From: SBBG01 sp033717875
Lineage (GTDB): Bacteria; Pseudomonadota; Gammaproteobacteria; Ga0077554; Ga007554
NCBI GenBank assembly: GCA_033717875.1
Contig: JADDKJ010000017.1
Location: 1 to 61,009, forward strand
DNA: 61,009 bases
Direction of reading: 5' to 3'
Positions 7,933 to 16,201 of the stretch are shown in pieces. The position numbers and the translations under genes were made by a program. The notes below the pieces were generated by a model. That model saw nothing but the letters and a program-made list of their open reading frames with translations, was not told the origin of the DNA and did not search any database. How positions within the stretch are numbered: position 1 is the first letter of the stretch; every line of letters begins with the position of its first letter.

Positions 7933-8862
7933 TCATGCCTCGGACCTCAAACAAACGCCGATGCCCTGGCTGTACGATGTTGGCTGCAACCCGAATGCCG
8001 ACTCAATTTTGCTGCTATCGAACCGATAGTCGTAATCAAACTGGTACATCATTTCTTCATTTTCACGAAGCACTGGCGTGAAAACTCCGAGAAGCTTCAA
8101 CATCCAGCGGGGCGCAACTTGCAACTTGTAGGGTTGTCCTGCCAACTCGCATGCCAAACGCACGAAGTCCTCTCCCGTAAGCGGTTCTTTAGTGGTGGGG
8201 AGGTGCCAAGTTTGCCCGTATGCCTCCGATGATCTTCCCAGCACAGCTACTGCATGACCGGCATCCGGGGTGAATGTGAAGGTATGCACAGTATTCGGGT
8301 TACCTATCCACTGAGGCGCTTTTCCTGCCTTGAGGCGCTGGAATACAGTGGCATGTGGAAAACTTTGTACTGCGTCTGGACCATAAAAATCAGCCGACCG
8401 GGTAATCATTGCCTGCAAATTGCCACTGCGCATTTCGTCCAGCAGCATGGTTGCTATCTTTGCACGGACTTCGCCCTTCTTGCTGACTGGGTTGAACGGT
8501 GTCTCCTCAGTCATCACGCCATCCACGCGACCATAGGCATACACGTTGTCGAAGAATACGAGGCGTGCGCCATGTTGCTTGCAAGCATCGATTACATTGC
8601 GCATTACACGAGGCCATTGGTCTTGCCAGACAGCCAAGTTGTACCGCAACCCTACCGTCAAATAGACCACTTCACTACCAGAAACAGCATTGGCGGTTGC
8701 TCGACCATCCAATAGATCAGCCACCACGGTCTCATCGCTCGAATTAACCTTACGAGGGTTGCGGCTCACCTGCCGGATGTTCGAAGAGAATGAAGCCAAC
8801 GCTCGGGACAACTCACGAGCAATCGCACCATTGGCGCCAAGTATCGTATGCATTGTTTTCAT
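7933..8862 (-). CDS. NAD(P)-dependent SDR / NmrA-like protein
   Basis: A 309-residue protein with an N-terminal GANGAIAREL nucleotide motif (a GxxGxxG variant), VVADLLDG and YLTVGLRYN segments, and FFDNVYAYG, all characteristic of extended SDR proteins acting on unknown substrates. Two in-frame ATG codons (8862 and 8853) follow an AAGGAGG site; the first is 2 nt from it and the second 11 nt, so the protein may be three residues shorter. It lies 57 bp upstream of DUF2306-padR on the same strand and shares an operator sequence with it. Its base use is somewhat less GC-rich than its neighbours, which suggests acquisition. Confidence 0.78.
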   Translation of the reverse strand: MKTMHTILGANGAIARELSRALASFSSNIRQVSRNPRKVNSSDETVVADLLDGRATANAVSGSEVVYLTVGLRYNLAVWQDQWPRVMRNVIDACKQHGARLVFFDNVYAYGRVDGVMTEETPFNPVSKKGEVRAKIATMLLDEMRSGNLQAMITRSADFYGPDAVQSFPHATVFQRLKAGKAPQWIGNPNTVHTFTFTPDAGHAVAVLGRSSEAYGQTWHLPTTKEPLTGEDFVRLACELAGQPYKLQVAPRWMLKLLGVFTPVLRENEEMMYQFDYDYRFDSSKIESAFGLQPTSYSQGIGVCLRSEA

Positions 8863-8910
8863 AGCCTCCTTCCGTTGATTTTAGGAATCCCAGAAAAATA
8901 TACCTAATAG

Positions 8911-8933
8911 TAATATATCAAATTGATATATTA
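8911..8933. promoter_or_regulatory. 23-bp perfect palindrome upstream of the SDR gene (candidate PadR operator)
   Basis: The arms TAATATATCAA and TTGATATATTA (11 bp each) surround one central A. The inner 13 bp are identical to 7890-7902. It lies about 50 bp before the SDR start codon in an AT-rich region where a promoter is expected. Confidence 0.65.
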
Positions 8934-9081
8934 GTCGAAAGATGGGAATGCAGCAAGGACAACATCGGCGCGATGCTGGAGACTGTCGAGCTGACTGGTT
9001 GGCGATCCCCCTTCCGCTCGAACGATAAACAGATCTTTCGCGGCATGGCTGACGCCTCTTGCAGCAATGCATTCAAATAAC
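8934..9081. other. Intergenic stretch before fitA; no gene seen
   Basis: Apart from the operator candidates at its borders, the 150 bp hold only a short minus-strand frame without a ribosome site or family resemblance, and no hairpin followed by a T-run. Confidence 0.4.
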
Positions 9082-9108
9082 TAAAATGCATCCATAGAAT
9101 TCATTTTA
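9082..9108. promoter_or_regulatory. Inverted repeat TAAAATG-N13-CATTTTA before fitAB
   Basis: Seven-base arms lie 13-33 bp upstream of the fitA start codon, a usual place for autoregulation by a ribbon-helix-helix antitoxin together with its PIN-domain partner. Binding is inferred. Confidence 0.45.
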
Positions 9109-9121
9109 TCGAGGTGATGTC

Positions 9122-9376
9122 ATGGCAACGCTGACAGTGCGCAATCTGCCCGACGACGTGCATCGCGCGTTGCGTGTGCGGGCCGCTCAGCATGGGCATA
9201 GCACCGAGGCGGAGGTCCGCGAAATTCTGGCGAGCGCGGTCAAGCCAGAGGCGCGTGTTCGCGTGGGTGACGCCCTCGCGGCATTGGGCCGCAAGATCGG
9301 CCTGACAAACGAGAATTTCGAGGTCTTCGACCGGGTGAGAAACAAGACGCCGGCCGAGCCGCTGAGGTTTGAATGA
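9122..9376 (+). CDS. fitA: FitA/StbC-like ribbon-helix-helix antitoxin
   Basis: An 84-residue protein. The first ~45 residues (TLTVRNLPDDVHRALRVRAA, then STEAEVREIL) are the Arc-type ribbon-helix-helix of FitA-like antitoxins; the C-terminal tail would wrap around the toxin. GAGGTG stands 6 nt before the ATG. The stop codon overlaps the start of the PIN toxin gene by 4 bp, so translation is coupled. The complex normally represses its own promoter. Confidence 0.88.
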   Translation: MATLTVRNLPDDVHRALRVRAAQHGHSTEAEVREILASAVKPEARVRVGDALAALGRKIGLTNENFEVFDRVRNKTPAEPLRFE

Positions 9377-9789
9377 TCGTCCTCGATACCAGTGTCGTTT
9401 CCGAAGCGATGAAGCCCGAGCCTCACCCGACCATGCTGGCTTGGCTGAACGATCAAGCCGCCGAGACGCTGTACCTCTCCAGCGTGACGCTGGCCGAGCT
9501 GTTATTTGGCATCGCAGCGCTCCCGGCCGGCAAGCGCAAGGACATGCTGGCACAGACACTAGACGGCCTGATGGGATTGTTCAGGGACCGGGTGTTGCCA
9601 TTTGACATTGATGCGGCTCGGCACTATGCCGAGCTGGCTGTGGCAGCCAAAACCGGCGGACGAGGATTCCCGACACCTGACGGCTACATCGCCGCGATTG
9701 CGGCCTCTCGGGGTTTCATCGTGGCATCACGCGATACCGCCCCCTACGAAGCGGCCGGTGTGTCCGTCATCAATCCATGGAAAGCGTGA
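9373..9789 (+). CDS. fitB: FitB/VapC-like PIN-domain ribonuclease toxin
   Basis: A 138-residue PIN domain. The acidic metal site is visible as Asp5 (LDTSVVSE), Glu42 (TLAELLFG), Asp103 (PTPDGYIAAIA) and Asp121 (ASRDTAPYE), so the enzyme looks intact. Such toxins cut RNA in a Mg-dependent way and are held inactive by the antitoxin encoded directly upstream. It ends 21 bp before rlmI. Confidence 0.9.
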   Translation: MIVLDTSVVSEAMKPEPHPTMLAWLNDQAAETLYLSSVTLAELLFGIAALPAGKRKDMLAQTLDGLMGLFRDRVLPFDIDAARHYAELAVAAKTGGRGFPTPDGYIAAIAASRGFIVASRDTAPYEAAGVSVINPWKA

Positions 9790-9810
9790 GAAATACATGA
9801 CGAGCACACC

Positions 9811-11007
9811 ATGAACCTCGCCCCCCTGCGTCTGAAAAAAAACGAAGATCGCCGCCTGCGCGCCGGTCACTTATGGGTGTTCAGCAACGAAGTGGACGTG
9901 GGCAACACGCCGCTCACCGCCTTCGAACCCGGCCAGCCGGTCGAAATCCAGGACCATCGCGGCGCGGCGCTGGGTAGCGGTTATGTGAATCCGCACTCGC
10001 TGATCTGCGCCCGGCTGGTGAGCCGCGACCCCGCGCTGGCATTGAACAAGTCGCTGCTGGCGCATCGCTTCAACGTCGCACTATCGCTGCGCGAGAGGCT
10101 ATTCGACAAGCCGTATTACCGGCTGGCCTTCGGCGACAGCGATGGCCTGCCCGGCCTGGTGGTGGACCGTTTTGGCGATGTGCTGGTGGCGCAGATCACC
10201 ACGGCGGGAATGGAGCGCTGCAAGGACGACATCATCGCCGCACTGCAACAGGTGCTGAAGCCCGCGGCCATCGTGCTGCGCAACGACAGCGCCAGCCGCG
10301 CAGTGGAGGGATTGGAAAGCTATGTGGAGACGGCGTTCGGCACGATGCCGGAGACCGTGGAACTGGAGGAAAACGGCGTGCGCTTCGCCGCGCCCCTCCT
10401 CACCGGACAAAAGACCGGCTGGTTCTACGACCACCGCATGAACCGCGCCCGCATGCGACACTATGTACGCGGCAAGCGGGTGCTCGACGTGTTCAGCTAT
10501 ATCGGCGGCTGGGGCGTACAGGCCGCGGCGGCCGGAGCGAATGAGGTACTGTGCGTAGACAGTTCTGAGGCCGCCTTGCAACATGCCCACCACAACGCCA
10601 CGCTCAACGGTCTGACGGAGCACGTCAAAACCTTGCAGGGCGACGTCTTCGAGGCATTGAAGTCCTTGCGCGCCGAACGCGAGAAATTCGATGTCGTGAT
10701 TCTCGACCCTCCCGCCTTTATCAAACGCAAGAAAGACCTGCGCGCTGGCCTTGAAGCCTATCAGCGCCTCAACCAGCAGGCGATGCAGGTGCTCGGCAAG
10801 GATGGCATCCTGATCTCATGCTCGTGCTCGTTCCATCTGCCGCGCGCCGAGTTGTCGAACGCGATGCTCACCGCCTCGCGGCACATCGATCGCAACCTGC
10901 AAATCCTCGAACAGGGTCACCAGGGGCCGGACCATCCGGTGCATCCGGCCATCCCGGAAACCGACTATCTCAAGGCATTCATTGCACGGCTGCTGCCGAC
11001 GTTATGA
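9811..11007 (+). CDS. rlmI: 23S rRNA (cytosine-C5) methyltransferase, RlmI family
   Basis: A 398-residue class I SAM-dependent methyltransferase. An N-terminal PUA domain (about 1-75) is followed by a central domain and the Rossmann core with VLDVFSYIGGWGVQAAAAGA (SAM motif) and VVILDPPAFIKRKK. SCSCSF near residue 335 carries the cysteine of this family. E. coli RlmI (396 residues) methylates 23S rRNA C1962; other RlmI-like proteins share the fold, so the exact target base is inferred. Confidence 0.88.
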   Translation: MNLAPLRLKKNEDRRLRAGHLWVFSNEVDVGNTPLTAFEPGQPVEIQDHRGAALGSGYVNPHSLICARLVSRDPALALNKSLLAHRFNVALSLRERLFDKPYYRLAFGDSDGLPGLVVDRFGDVLVAQITTAGMERCKDDIIAALQQVLKPAAIVLRNDSASRAVEGLESYVETAFGTMPETVELEENGVRFAAPLLTGQKTGWFYDHRMNRARMRHYVRGKRVLDVFSYIGGWGVQAAAAGANEVLCVDSSEAALQHAHHNATLNGLTEHVKTLQGDVFEALKSLRAEREKFDVVILDPPAFIKRKKDLRAGLEAYQRLNQQAMQVLGKDGILISCSCSFHLPRAELSNAMLTASRHIDRNLQILEQGHQGPDHPVHPAIPETDYLKAFIARLLPTL

Positions 11008-11053
11008 GGCAAGGGACGCTCCTCCCCTCCCTCTCAATGCTATACTTATCACC

Positions 11054-11884
11054 ATGCTGACCTACCCCAACATCGACCCCATCGCCATCGACCTCGGCCC
11101 GATCAAAGTCCACTGGTATGGCCTGATGTACCTGGTGGGCTTCGCGGCGGCGTGGTGGCTGGGACGGTTGCGCGCCAGCCGGCCCGGTTCGTTGTGGAAC
11201 GCCGAACAGGTCAGCGACATGGTGTTCTATGGCGCCCTCGGCGCGGTGCTCGGCGGGCGCATCGGCTACATCCTGTTTTACGACCTGCCGGTCTACCTGC
11301 ACGAACCGCTGAAAATGCTGAAGATCTGGGAAGGCGGCATGTCCTTCCACGGCGGCATGATCGGCGTGCTGGTGGCGATGTGGCTGCTCGGGCGCAAAAC
11401 CCACAAGACCTTCTTCCAGGTAACGGATTTTCTCGCGCCGCTGGTCCCCATCGGCCTGGGCGCGGGACGCATCGGCAATTTCATCAACGGCGAGCTGTGG
11501 GGCAAGGTCAGCGATGCGCCGTGGGCGATGGTCTTCCCCAGCCCCCAGGCCAGCGAGCTGCCGCGCCATCCTTCACAGCTCTATCAGGCCTTCCTCGAAG
11601 GCGCGGCGCTGTTCCTGATCCTGTGGTTCTTCTCCCGCAAGCCACGCCCGGCCATGGCCGTTTCCGGCATGTTCCTCACCTTTTACGGCCTGTTCCGCTT
11701 CATCGTGGAATTCGTGCGCGAGCCCGATGCGCAACTGGGCTACCTTGCCTTCGGCTGGCTGACGATGGGACAGGTGTTGTCCACGCCGATGATTCTGGGC
11801 GGCGTTGGTTTGTTGTGGTGGGCTTATGGCAAGACAGATACCACCGAAAAAACGCATAAAGCAACCAGAAAATTGGGCGGTTAA
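11054..11884 (+). CDS. lgt: Prolipoprotein diacylglyceryl transferase
   Basis: A 276-residue inner-membrane enzyme that moves diacylglycerol from phosphatidylglycerol to the lipobox cysteine of prolipoproteins. It shows seven or so hydrophobic segments, the HWYGLMYLVGF segment near the N-terminus, GGMSFHGGMIG (with the conserved His) and the Lgt signature GRIGNFINGELWG. I chose the ATG at 11054; the 72 bp of upstream open frame lack family similarity. Confidence 0.95.
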   Translation: MLTYPNIDPIAIDLGPIKVHWYGLMYLVGFAAAWWLGRLRASRPGSLWNAEQVSDMVFYGALGAVLGGRIGYILFYDLPVYLHEPLKMLKIWEGGMSFHGGMIGVLVAMWLLGRKTHKTFFQVTDFLAPLVPIGLGAGRIGNFINGELWGKVSDAPWAMVFPSPQASELPRHPSQLYQAFLEGAALFLILWFFSRKPRPAMAVSGMFLTFYGLFRFIVEFVREPDAQLGYLAFGWLTMGQVLSTPMILGGVGLLWWAYGKTDTTEKTHKATRKLGG

Positions 11885-11901
11885 AAAGACGGAAACCGAC
11901 C

Positions 11902-12162
11902 ATGGGAAAATATGCGAAAATTCTCCACGATGTTCTTGGCGGGAGGCTGGATACAAATATCCGGTTCTCAGACCTTGCACATCTCCTGCATCGTCTTGGA
12001 TTCAATGAAAGAATTCGCGGAAGTCACCACATCTTCACGAAAGACAATGTCGCAGAGATCCTCAACCTGCAACCCAAAGGGGCGATGGCAAAACCATACC
12101 AGGTAAAACAAGTGCGTAATGTCATTCTCGGGTACAAACTTGGAGTGGACGAAAATGAATAA
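11902..12162 (+). CDS. hicA: HicA-type mRNA interferase toxin
   Basis: An 86-residue protein with the double-stranded RNA-binding-like HicA fold. The conserved catalytic His lies in RGSHHIFTK, and the tail AKPYQVKQVRNVI is typical. It is longer than the most common HicA (about 60 residues) by an N-terminal extension, as in YcfA-like members. The gene ends 8 bp inside hicB. It sits between lgt and thyA, an insertion in an otherwise housekeeping stretch. Confidence 0.85.
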   Translation: MGKYAKILHDVLGGRLDTNIRFSDLAHLLHRLGFNERIRGSHHIFTKDNVAEILNLQPKGAMAKPYQVKQVRNVILGYKLGVDENE

Positions 12163-12364
12163 ATACGAACTGATCATATACTGGAGCGACGACGACCAAG
12201 CCTTCGTCGTTGAAGTACCCGAACTGCCGGGATGCATGGCGGATGGCGCGACTTATACCGAAGCGGTCGCCAATGCGGAAAAAGTCATCGCACACTGGAT
12301 TCAGACTGCCGAAGAACTCGGCCGACCCATCCCAAGACCCCGAGGACGCCTCATGTACGCCTGA
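12155..12364 (+). CDS. hicB: HicB-family antitoxin
   Basis: A 69-residue protein with the partial RNase-H fold of HicB: YELIIYWSDDDQAFVVEVPELPGC, then GATYTEAVANAEKVI. I chose the ATG at 12155, which overlaps hicA by 8 bp; the longer frame upstream runs inside hicA. There is no separate DNA-binding domain after the core, so autoregulation may depend on another factor or the HicAB complex. It neutralises the upstream toxin. Confidence 0.85.
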   Translation: MNKYELIIYWSDDDQAFVVEVPELPGCMADGATYTEAVANAEKVIAHWIQTAEELGRPIPRPRGRLMYA

Positions 12365-12388
12365 AAAAGCAGGCACGAGGAAACGGAC

Positions 12389-13183
12389 ATGAAGCAATAT
12401 CACGACCTGATGCGCCATGTAAAAAAGCATGGCATCCACAAGGAAGACCGCACCGGCACCGGCACGCTGAGTGTATTCGGCCACCAGATGCGCTTTGACC
12501 TGCGCCAGGGCTTTCCGCTGGTGACGACCAAGAAGCTGCACCTGAAATCCATCATCCACGAGTTGCTGTGGTTTTTGCGCGGCGACACCAATATCCACTA
12601 CCTGAAAGAAAATGGCGTGACCATCTGGGACGAGTGGGCCGATGCACACGGCAACCTCGGCCCCGTCTATGGCTACCAGTGGCGTTCCTGGCCAACACCG
12701 GACGGACGGCACATCGACCAGATCAGCCAGGTGATCGAGCAGATCAAGTCCAACCCCGATTCGCGCCGCCTCATCGTCAGCGCCTGGAACGTCGGCGAGA
12801 TCGACAACATGGCCCTGCCGCCCTGTCATGCCTTCTTCCAGTTCTACGTCGCCGACGGCCGCCTTTCCTGCCAGCTTTACCAACGCAGCGCGGACATCTT
12901 CCTCGGCGTGCCGTTCAACATCGCCTCCTACGCCCTGCTCACCCTGATGGTCGCGCAGGTCACCGGCCTGCAACCCGGCGAATTCATCTGGACCGGCGGC
13001 GATTGCCACCTCTATCTGAATCACCTCGAACAGACCGAGCTGCAACTGTCACGCGAACCCTACCCCCTGCCGCAGATGAAACTCAACCCGGCCATTACCT
13101 CGATCTTCGATTTCAAATACGAGGATTTCGAACTGGTGGGGTATCAATCGCATCCGCCGATCAAGGCGCCGGTGGCGGTTTAG
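12389..13183 (+). CDS. thyA: Thymidylate synthase
   Basis: A 264-residue cytosolic enzyme, the same length as E. coli ThyA, that converts dUMP and methylene-tetrahydrofolate to dTMP and dihydrofolate. The catalytic Cys146 is present in LPPCHAFFQFYV, and QLYQRSADIFLGVPFNIASY and DCHLYLNH complete the nucleotide site. folA follows 6 nt downstream, a natural pairing because FolA regenerates the folate that ThyA oxidises. Confidence 0.97.
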   Translation: MKQYHDLMRHVKKHGIHKEDRTGTGTLSVFGHQMRFDLRQGFPLVTTKKLHLKSIIHELLWFLRGDTNIHYLKENGVTIWDEWADAHGNLGPVYGYQWRSWPTPDGRHIDQISQVIEQIKSNPDSRRLIVSAWNVGEIDNMALPPCHAFFQFYVADGRLSCQLYQRSADIFLGVPFNIASYALLTLMVAQVTGLQPGEFIWTGGDCHLYLNHLEQTELQLSREPYPLPQMKLNPAITSIFDFKYEDFELVGYQSHPPIKAPVAV

Positions 13184-13188
13184 GCCCC

Positions 13189-13683
13189 ATGATCATCTCC
13201 CTCATCGCCGCCATGGCCGACAACCGCGTCATCGGCATCGACAACACCCTGCCGTGGCGCCTGCCCGCCGACCTCAAGCACTTCAAAAAGATCACCCTGG
13301 GCAAACCGATACTCATGGGCCGCAAGACCTACGAATCCATCGGCAAGCCGCTGCCGGAGCGGACCAACATCATCGTCACCGCCGACCGGGACTATCAGGC
13401 GCCGGGATGCGTCGTTGTCCATTCCATCGACGAGGCCCTGGCCGCATGCGGCAACAGCGAAGAGACCATGGTGATCGGGGGCGCTTCATTTTACGAACAA
13501 CTTCTGCCGCGCGCCGATCGCCTCTACCTCACCCTGATCCATGAGAATTTCGCGGGGGACGCCTGGTTTCCCGCATACGACCCCGCGCAGTGGCAGGAGA
13601 TCGAACGTACCGATCACCAACCGGACGAGGCGAACCCCTACCGGTATAGCTTTGTGGTGATGAAACGATCGCCAGCTCATTGA
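13189..13683 (+). CDS. folA: Dihydrofolate reductase
   Basis: A 164-residue enzyme that reduces dihydrofolate with NADPH. Visible are IAAMADNRVIGIDNTLPWRLPADL with Asp28 (the equivalent of E. coli Asp27), GRKTYESIGKPLP and MVIGGASFY. The ATG at 13189 is 5 nt behind the thyA stop codon, which supports translational coupling. Its stop codon overlaps the start of the deacetylase gene. Confidence 0.96.
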   Translation: MIISLIAAMADNRVIGIDNTLPWRLPADLKHFKKITLGKPILMGRKTYESIGKPLPERTNIIVTADRDYQAPGCVVVHSIDEALAACGNSEETMVIGGASFYEQLLPRADRLYLTLIHENFAGDAWFPAYDPAQWQEIERTDHQPDEANPYRYSFVVMKRSPAH

Positions 13684-14765
13684 CACCTTTGAAATCCCCG
13701 TCGCGCCTTTTACTGTTACTCTTCTGTCTCGGCGCCGGCTTGCCCTGCATCGCCGCAGATTCGCACGCGGTGATATTCATGTACAACCATTTCGGCGTTG
13801 CCAAATCCCCCGCCACCAATGTCAGCCTCGCCCAGTTCGACACACAGCTCGATTACCTGGCGAACAACGATTATCAGGTGTGGCCGCTGGAACGCATCGT
13901 CGAGCATCTACGCACCTCAAAGCCTATCCCCGACAAAACGGTCGCCATCACCATCGACGATGGACATATTTCCACTTACACGCGCGCCTACCCGCGCCTG
14001 CGCAAGCGCGGTTGGCCCTTCACGGTATTCATCTACACCGACGCCATCGACCAGCGCCTGCCGGCTTACATAAACTGGGAACAGATGCGCGAGATGCGGA
14101 AGCACGGCGGCAGTTTCGCCAATCAATCGACGCGGCACGACCACTTGATCCGCAGGCGCAAGGGAGAAGACGCGACGACGTGGGAACAACGGGTGCGCGA
14201 CGACATCACTCATGCCCAGCGCCGTATCGAGAAAGAACTGGGCACGGCGCCGAGGCTGTTTTCCTACCCTTATGGCGAGTACAACACCGCCTTGGCGGAA
14301 ATCGTGAAAGATCTTGGTTATACGGGGATCGGGGAACAATCGGGTCCGGCGGGATCCTATTCCGACCTGCGCGCGCTGCCGCGCTACCCCATCTCCGAGG
14401 CTCACGCCAGCATCGAGGAATTCCGCACCAAGGCAGCCAGTCTGGCGTTGCCGGTAACACAAGTGGAACCGTGGGACCCGGTACTGGGCGCGGACAAACG
14501 GCCCCGCATGGTGGTAACGCTGGCGCAAAGCGACGCCAGGCTGGACAAGCTGGCGTGCTTCATCAGCGGACAGGGAGAGGCGAGGATAGAGTGGATCGAC
14601 CGGGCGGCGAGGCGCTTCGCCGTGCGCGCCGCCCGGCCGCTAAACGCGGGAAACAGCCGCTACAACTGCTCGGCGCCGTCCAGCCAGCCCGGCCGCCATT
14701 ACTGGTTCAGCCATTTCTGGATTCGCCACGATGCCGCCGCGCCGGCAGGGGCGTCAACTCCGTAG
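13680..14765 (+). CDS. Exported polysaccharide deacetylase family protein
   Basis: A 361-residue protein with a signal peptide (SRLLLLLFCLGAGLPCIA, cleavage probably after Ala26). The NodB-type domain spans about 85-240: TIDDGH replaces the usual TFDDG, NQSTRHDHL holds the His pair of the metal site, and FSYPYGEYN follows. It probably removes acetyl groups from a cell-surface glycan; the substrate is unknown. The start appears to be TTG at 13680, overlapping the folA stop by 4 bp; no in-frame ATG lies before the domain. The last 59 bp overlap the convergent bax-like gene. Confidence 0.82.
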   Translation: MTPLKSPSRLLLLLFCLGAGLPCIAADSHAVIFMYNHFGVAKSPATNVSLAQFDTQLDYLANNDYQVWPLERIVEHLRTSKPIPDKTVAITIDDGHISTYTRAYPRLRKRGWPFTVFIYTDAIDQRLPAYINWEQMREMRKHGGSFANQSTRHDHLIRRRKGEDATTWEQRVRDDITHAQRRIEKELGTAPRLFSYPYGEYNTALAEIVKDLGYTGIGEQSGPAGSYSDLRALPRYPISEAHASIEEFRTKAASLALPVTQVEPWDPVLGADKRPRMVVTLAQSDARLDKLACFISGQGEARIEWIDRAARRFAVRAARPLNAGNSRYNCSAPSSQPGRHYWFSHFWIRHDAAAPAGASTP

Positions 14766-15750
14766 CATCCGCCAGCTTCAGCTCCGAACGCAGATCGACA
14801 TGACGCAGCAACGTGGTCAGCCGGTTGTTGCGGATGATGGTGCGGATATCCTCCACATAATCCTGCCCGCGCTCGGAATAGGCAAGCAGGCCGGCAGCCA
14901 GGGAGATGGGGTCCAGCGACTCGGCGGTATGGCGCAGGCGATCTCGAATACTCCACAATTCGCTGTAAACGCGGCTACTGTTGATATTATCCACATAAGC
15001 GCGCACCGAGTCGCGCACCGACGGGAAGCTGCGCATCGCCAGCCGCAAACCTTCGGGACGCCCCTGTGGAATCATCCCTTTGCTTTCGTTGGCGGTGACG
15101 TGGCCGAACAGGTTGTTCCCCTCCAGGGCGAAGCGCGACATCCCCCAGCCACTCTCACTGGCGGCCTGCGCCAACGCCAGTGAAACGGGCACGACATCGA
15201 GGCGTTGCAACAATTGATCACGCACCGCCTTGCGCTCCAGTGAACCGCGGATGCGGTACCGCTTCATGCGCTCATCCAGCCAGCGGCGCTCCGCCGTACC
15301 GGCGGCGGGCAAACCATCCGCGAGCAAGCGGACAGCATAGGCACGCTCCTGACGGATGTGTTCGTTCTCCGCCAGCACGATCGGCAACAAGGAGCGTAAA
15401 AACAGGGATTTTCTGTGACGCGGGTCGGATATCCGGCTCATGTCCGCCGGAAAAGCCTCGATGGCGATGCGCGGCACGGTCTTGCCCGCCGCTGGCGGCC
15501 AAGCGTAATCGAGGGAATGGAACAGGCGCTCCATCTCGGCAACGCTCTTGACCTTCACCCTCTGCAACTCCACCCGCTCGGGCACCGCCCCCTCGGCGAG
15601 CGGAGTGGCGGTCATCAGCGAAGATGTCGCGGCTGCGTTATGCAGATTGTGCCATTGCGCCAGCCAAACCGCTGTACCCACCAGCAGGGCTGCCGTGATG
15701 ATCGGGAAAATCATCACGCCGGGAAAGATATTTCGAATCGCCGGTTTCAT
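14707..15750 (-). CDS. Bax-like peptidoglycan glucosaminidase, membrane-anchored
   Basis: A 347-residue protein with an N-terminal membrane anchor (about 8-30) and a glucosaminidase domain at about 150-310: LALAQAASESGWGMSRFALEGNNLFGH carries the family Glu, and AYVDNINSSRVYSELW and YSERGQDYVEDI follow. These domains cut the glycan strand of peptidoglycan. I chose the ATG at 15750 (GAGGGTG upstream). A leader of about 219 nt with several hairpins separates it from a probable promoter at 15976, which suggests regulation in the mRNA. E. coli Bax is the closest named relative I recognise. Confidence 0.82.
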   Translation of the reverse strand: MKPAIRNIFPGVMIFPIITAALLVGTAVWLAQWHNLHNAAATSSLMTATPLAEGAVPERVELQRVKVKSVAEMERLFHSLDYAWPPAAGKTVPRIAIEAFPADMSRISDPRHRKSLFLRSLLPIVLAENEHIRQERAYAVRLLADGLPAAGTAERRWLDERMKRYRIRGSLERKAVRDQLLQRLDVVPVSLALAQAASESGWGMSRFALEGNNLFGHVTANESKGMIPQGRPEGLRLAMRSFPSVRDSVRAYVDNINSSRVYSELWSIRDRLRHTAESLDPISLAAGLLAYSERGQDYVEDIRTIIRNNRLTTLLRHVDLRSELKLADATELTPLPARRHRGESRNG

Positions 15751-15969
15751 AATAATCACCCTCAAAAAAACCCATCGTTCAAAGAGACCACCAACAGCGG
15801 GGGTCTCGCGGGCATGGGAAATACCTTCCAAAAGTCAAAACAACAACCGAATTGACTTTTTTAAGCACGACCAAAACCGCGTTATGGCCGTGCGATCCGA
15901 CGCCTCGAAACCGAGGCTCTTCGGAGGTCTCCAGACTTAAACCTATGGGACATCCTTGCAGGTTTATGG
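15751..15969 (-). promoter_or_regulatory. Long structured 5' leader of the glucosaminidase gene (unclassified RNA element)
   Basis: Read on the minus strand, the leader folds into consecutive stems: AAACCT with AGGTTT (15939-15965), TCCGA with TCGGA enclosing GCCTCG-GTTT-CGAGGC (about 15896-15926), and GCACGGCC with GGTCGTGC (about 15866-15894). A further weak stem GAGACC/GGTCTC lies at about 15788-15811, shortly before the ribosome site. I compared it from memory with c-di-GMP, c-di-AMP, cobalamin, Moco and guanidine riboswitch cores and found no match. It is a candidate cis-acting RNA. Confidence 0.5.
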
Positions 15970-15975
15970 GAAGGG

Positions 15976-15981
15976 ATTATA
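15976..15981 (-). promoter_or_regulatory. -10 box TATAAT upstream of the glucosaminidase leader
   Basis: Perfect TATAAT on the minus strand. The hexamer 17 bp upstream (TTCCCG) is a poor -35, so an activator or an alternative -35 may be needed. Confidence 0.45.
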
Positions 15982-16120
15982 CAGGAAAGAGGGGGTGACG
16001 GGAACCTTTTTCAACAAACAACATTTAAAATCAATAACTTAAAAATAAATCACCGACAGGAATACGCCAAAAAACAAAAGGGCCAAAAGCCCCTTTTGAG
16101 ATCCAACACCACAAATAAAA

Positions 16121-16160
16121 GTAGGGCGGGTTAGCGTTTTTTTGCGTAACCCGCCCTACA
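16121..16160. repeat. GTAGGGCGGGTTA hairpin repeat, copy 2
   Basis: GTAGGGCGGGTTA and TAACCCGCCCTAC surround 14 bases. The core is the same as at 1467 and 44921. A second hairpin (GATTTGCTCA arms, 16162-16186) stands between it and the secA stop codon; neither is followed by a clear T-run on the secA strand. Confidence 0.75.
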
Positions 16161-16201
16161 TCGATTTGCTCATCGTTTGAGCAAATCGCATTGTCTTTTC
16201 G

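Noticed and set aside
8881..9072. 63-codon minus-strand open frame before fitA
   Set aside because: No ribosome site or family match, and it covers the palindromic operator.
15751..15969. Known riboswitch class (c-di-GMP, c-di-AMP, cobalamin, Moco) in the glucosaminidase leader
   Set aside because: I looked for the conserved cores of these classes and found none, so the leader is reported without a class.
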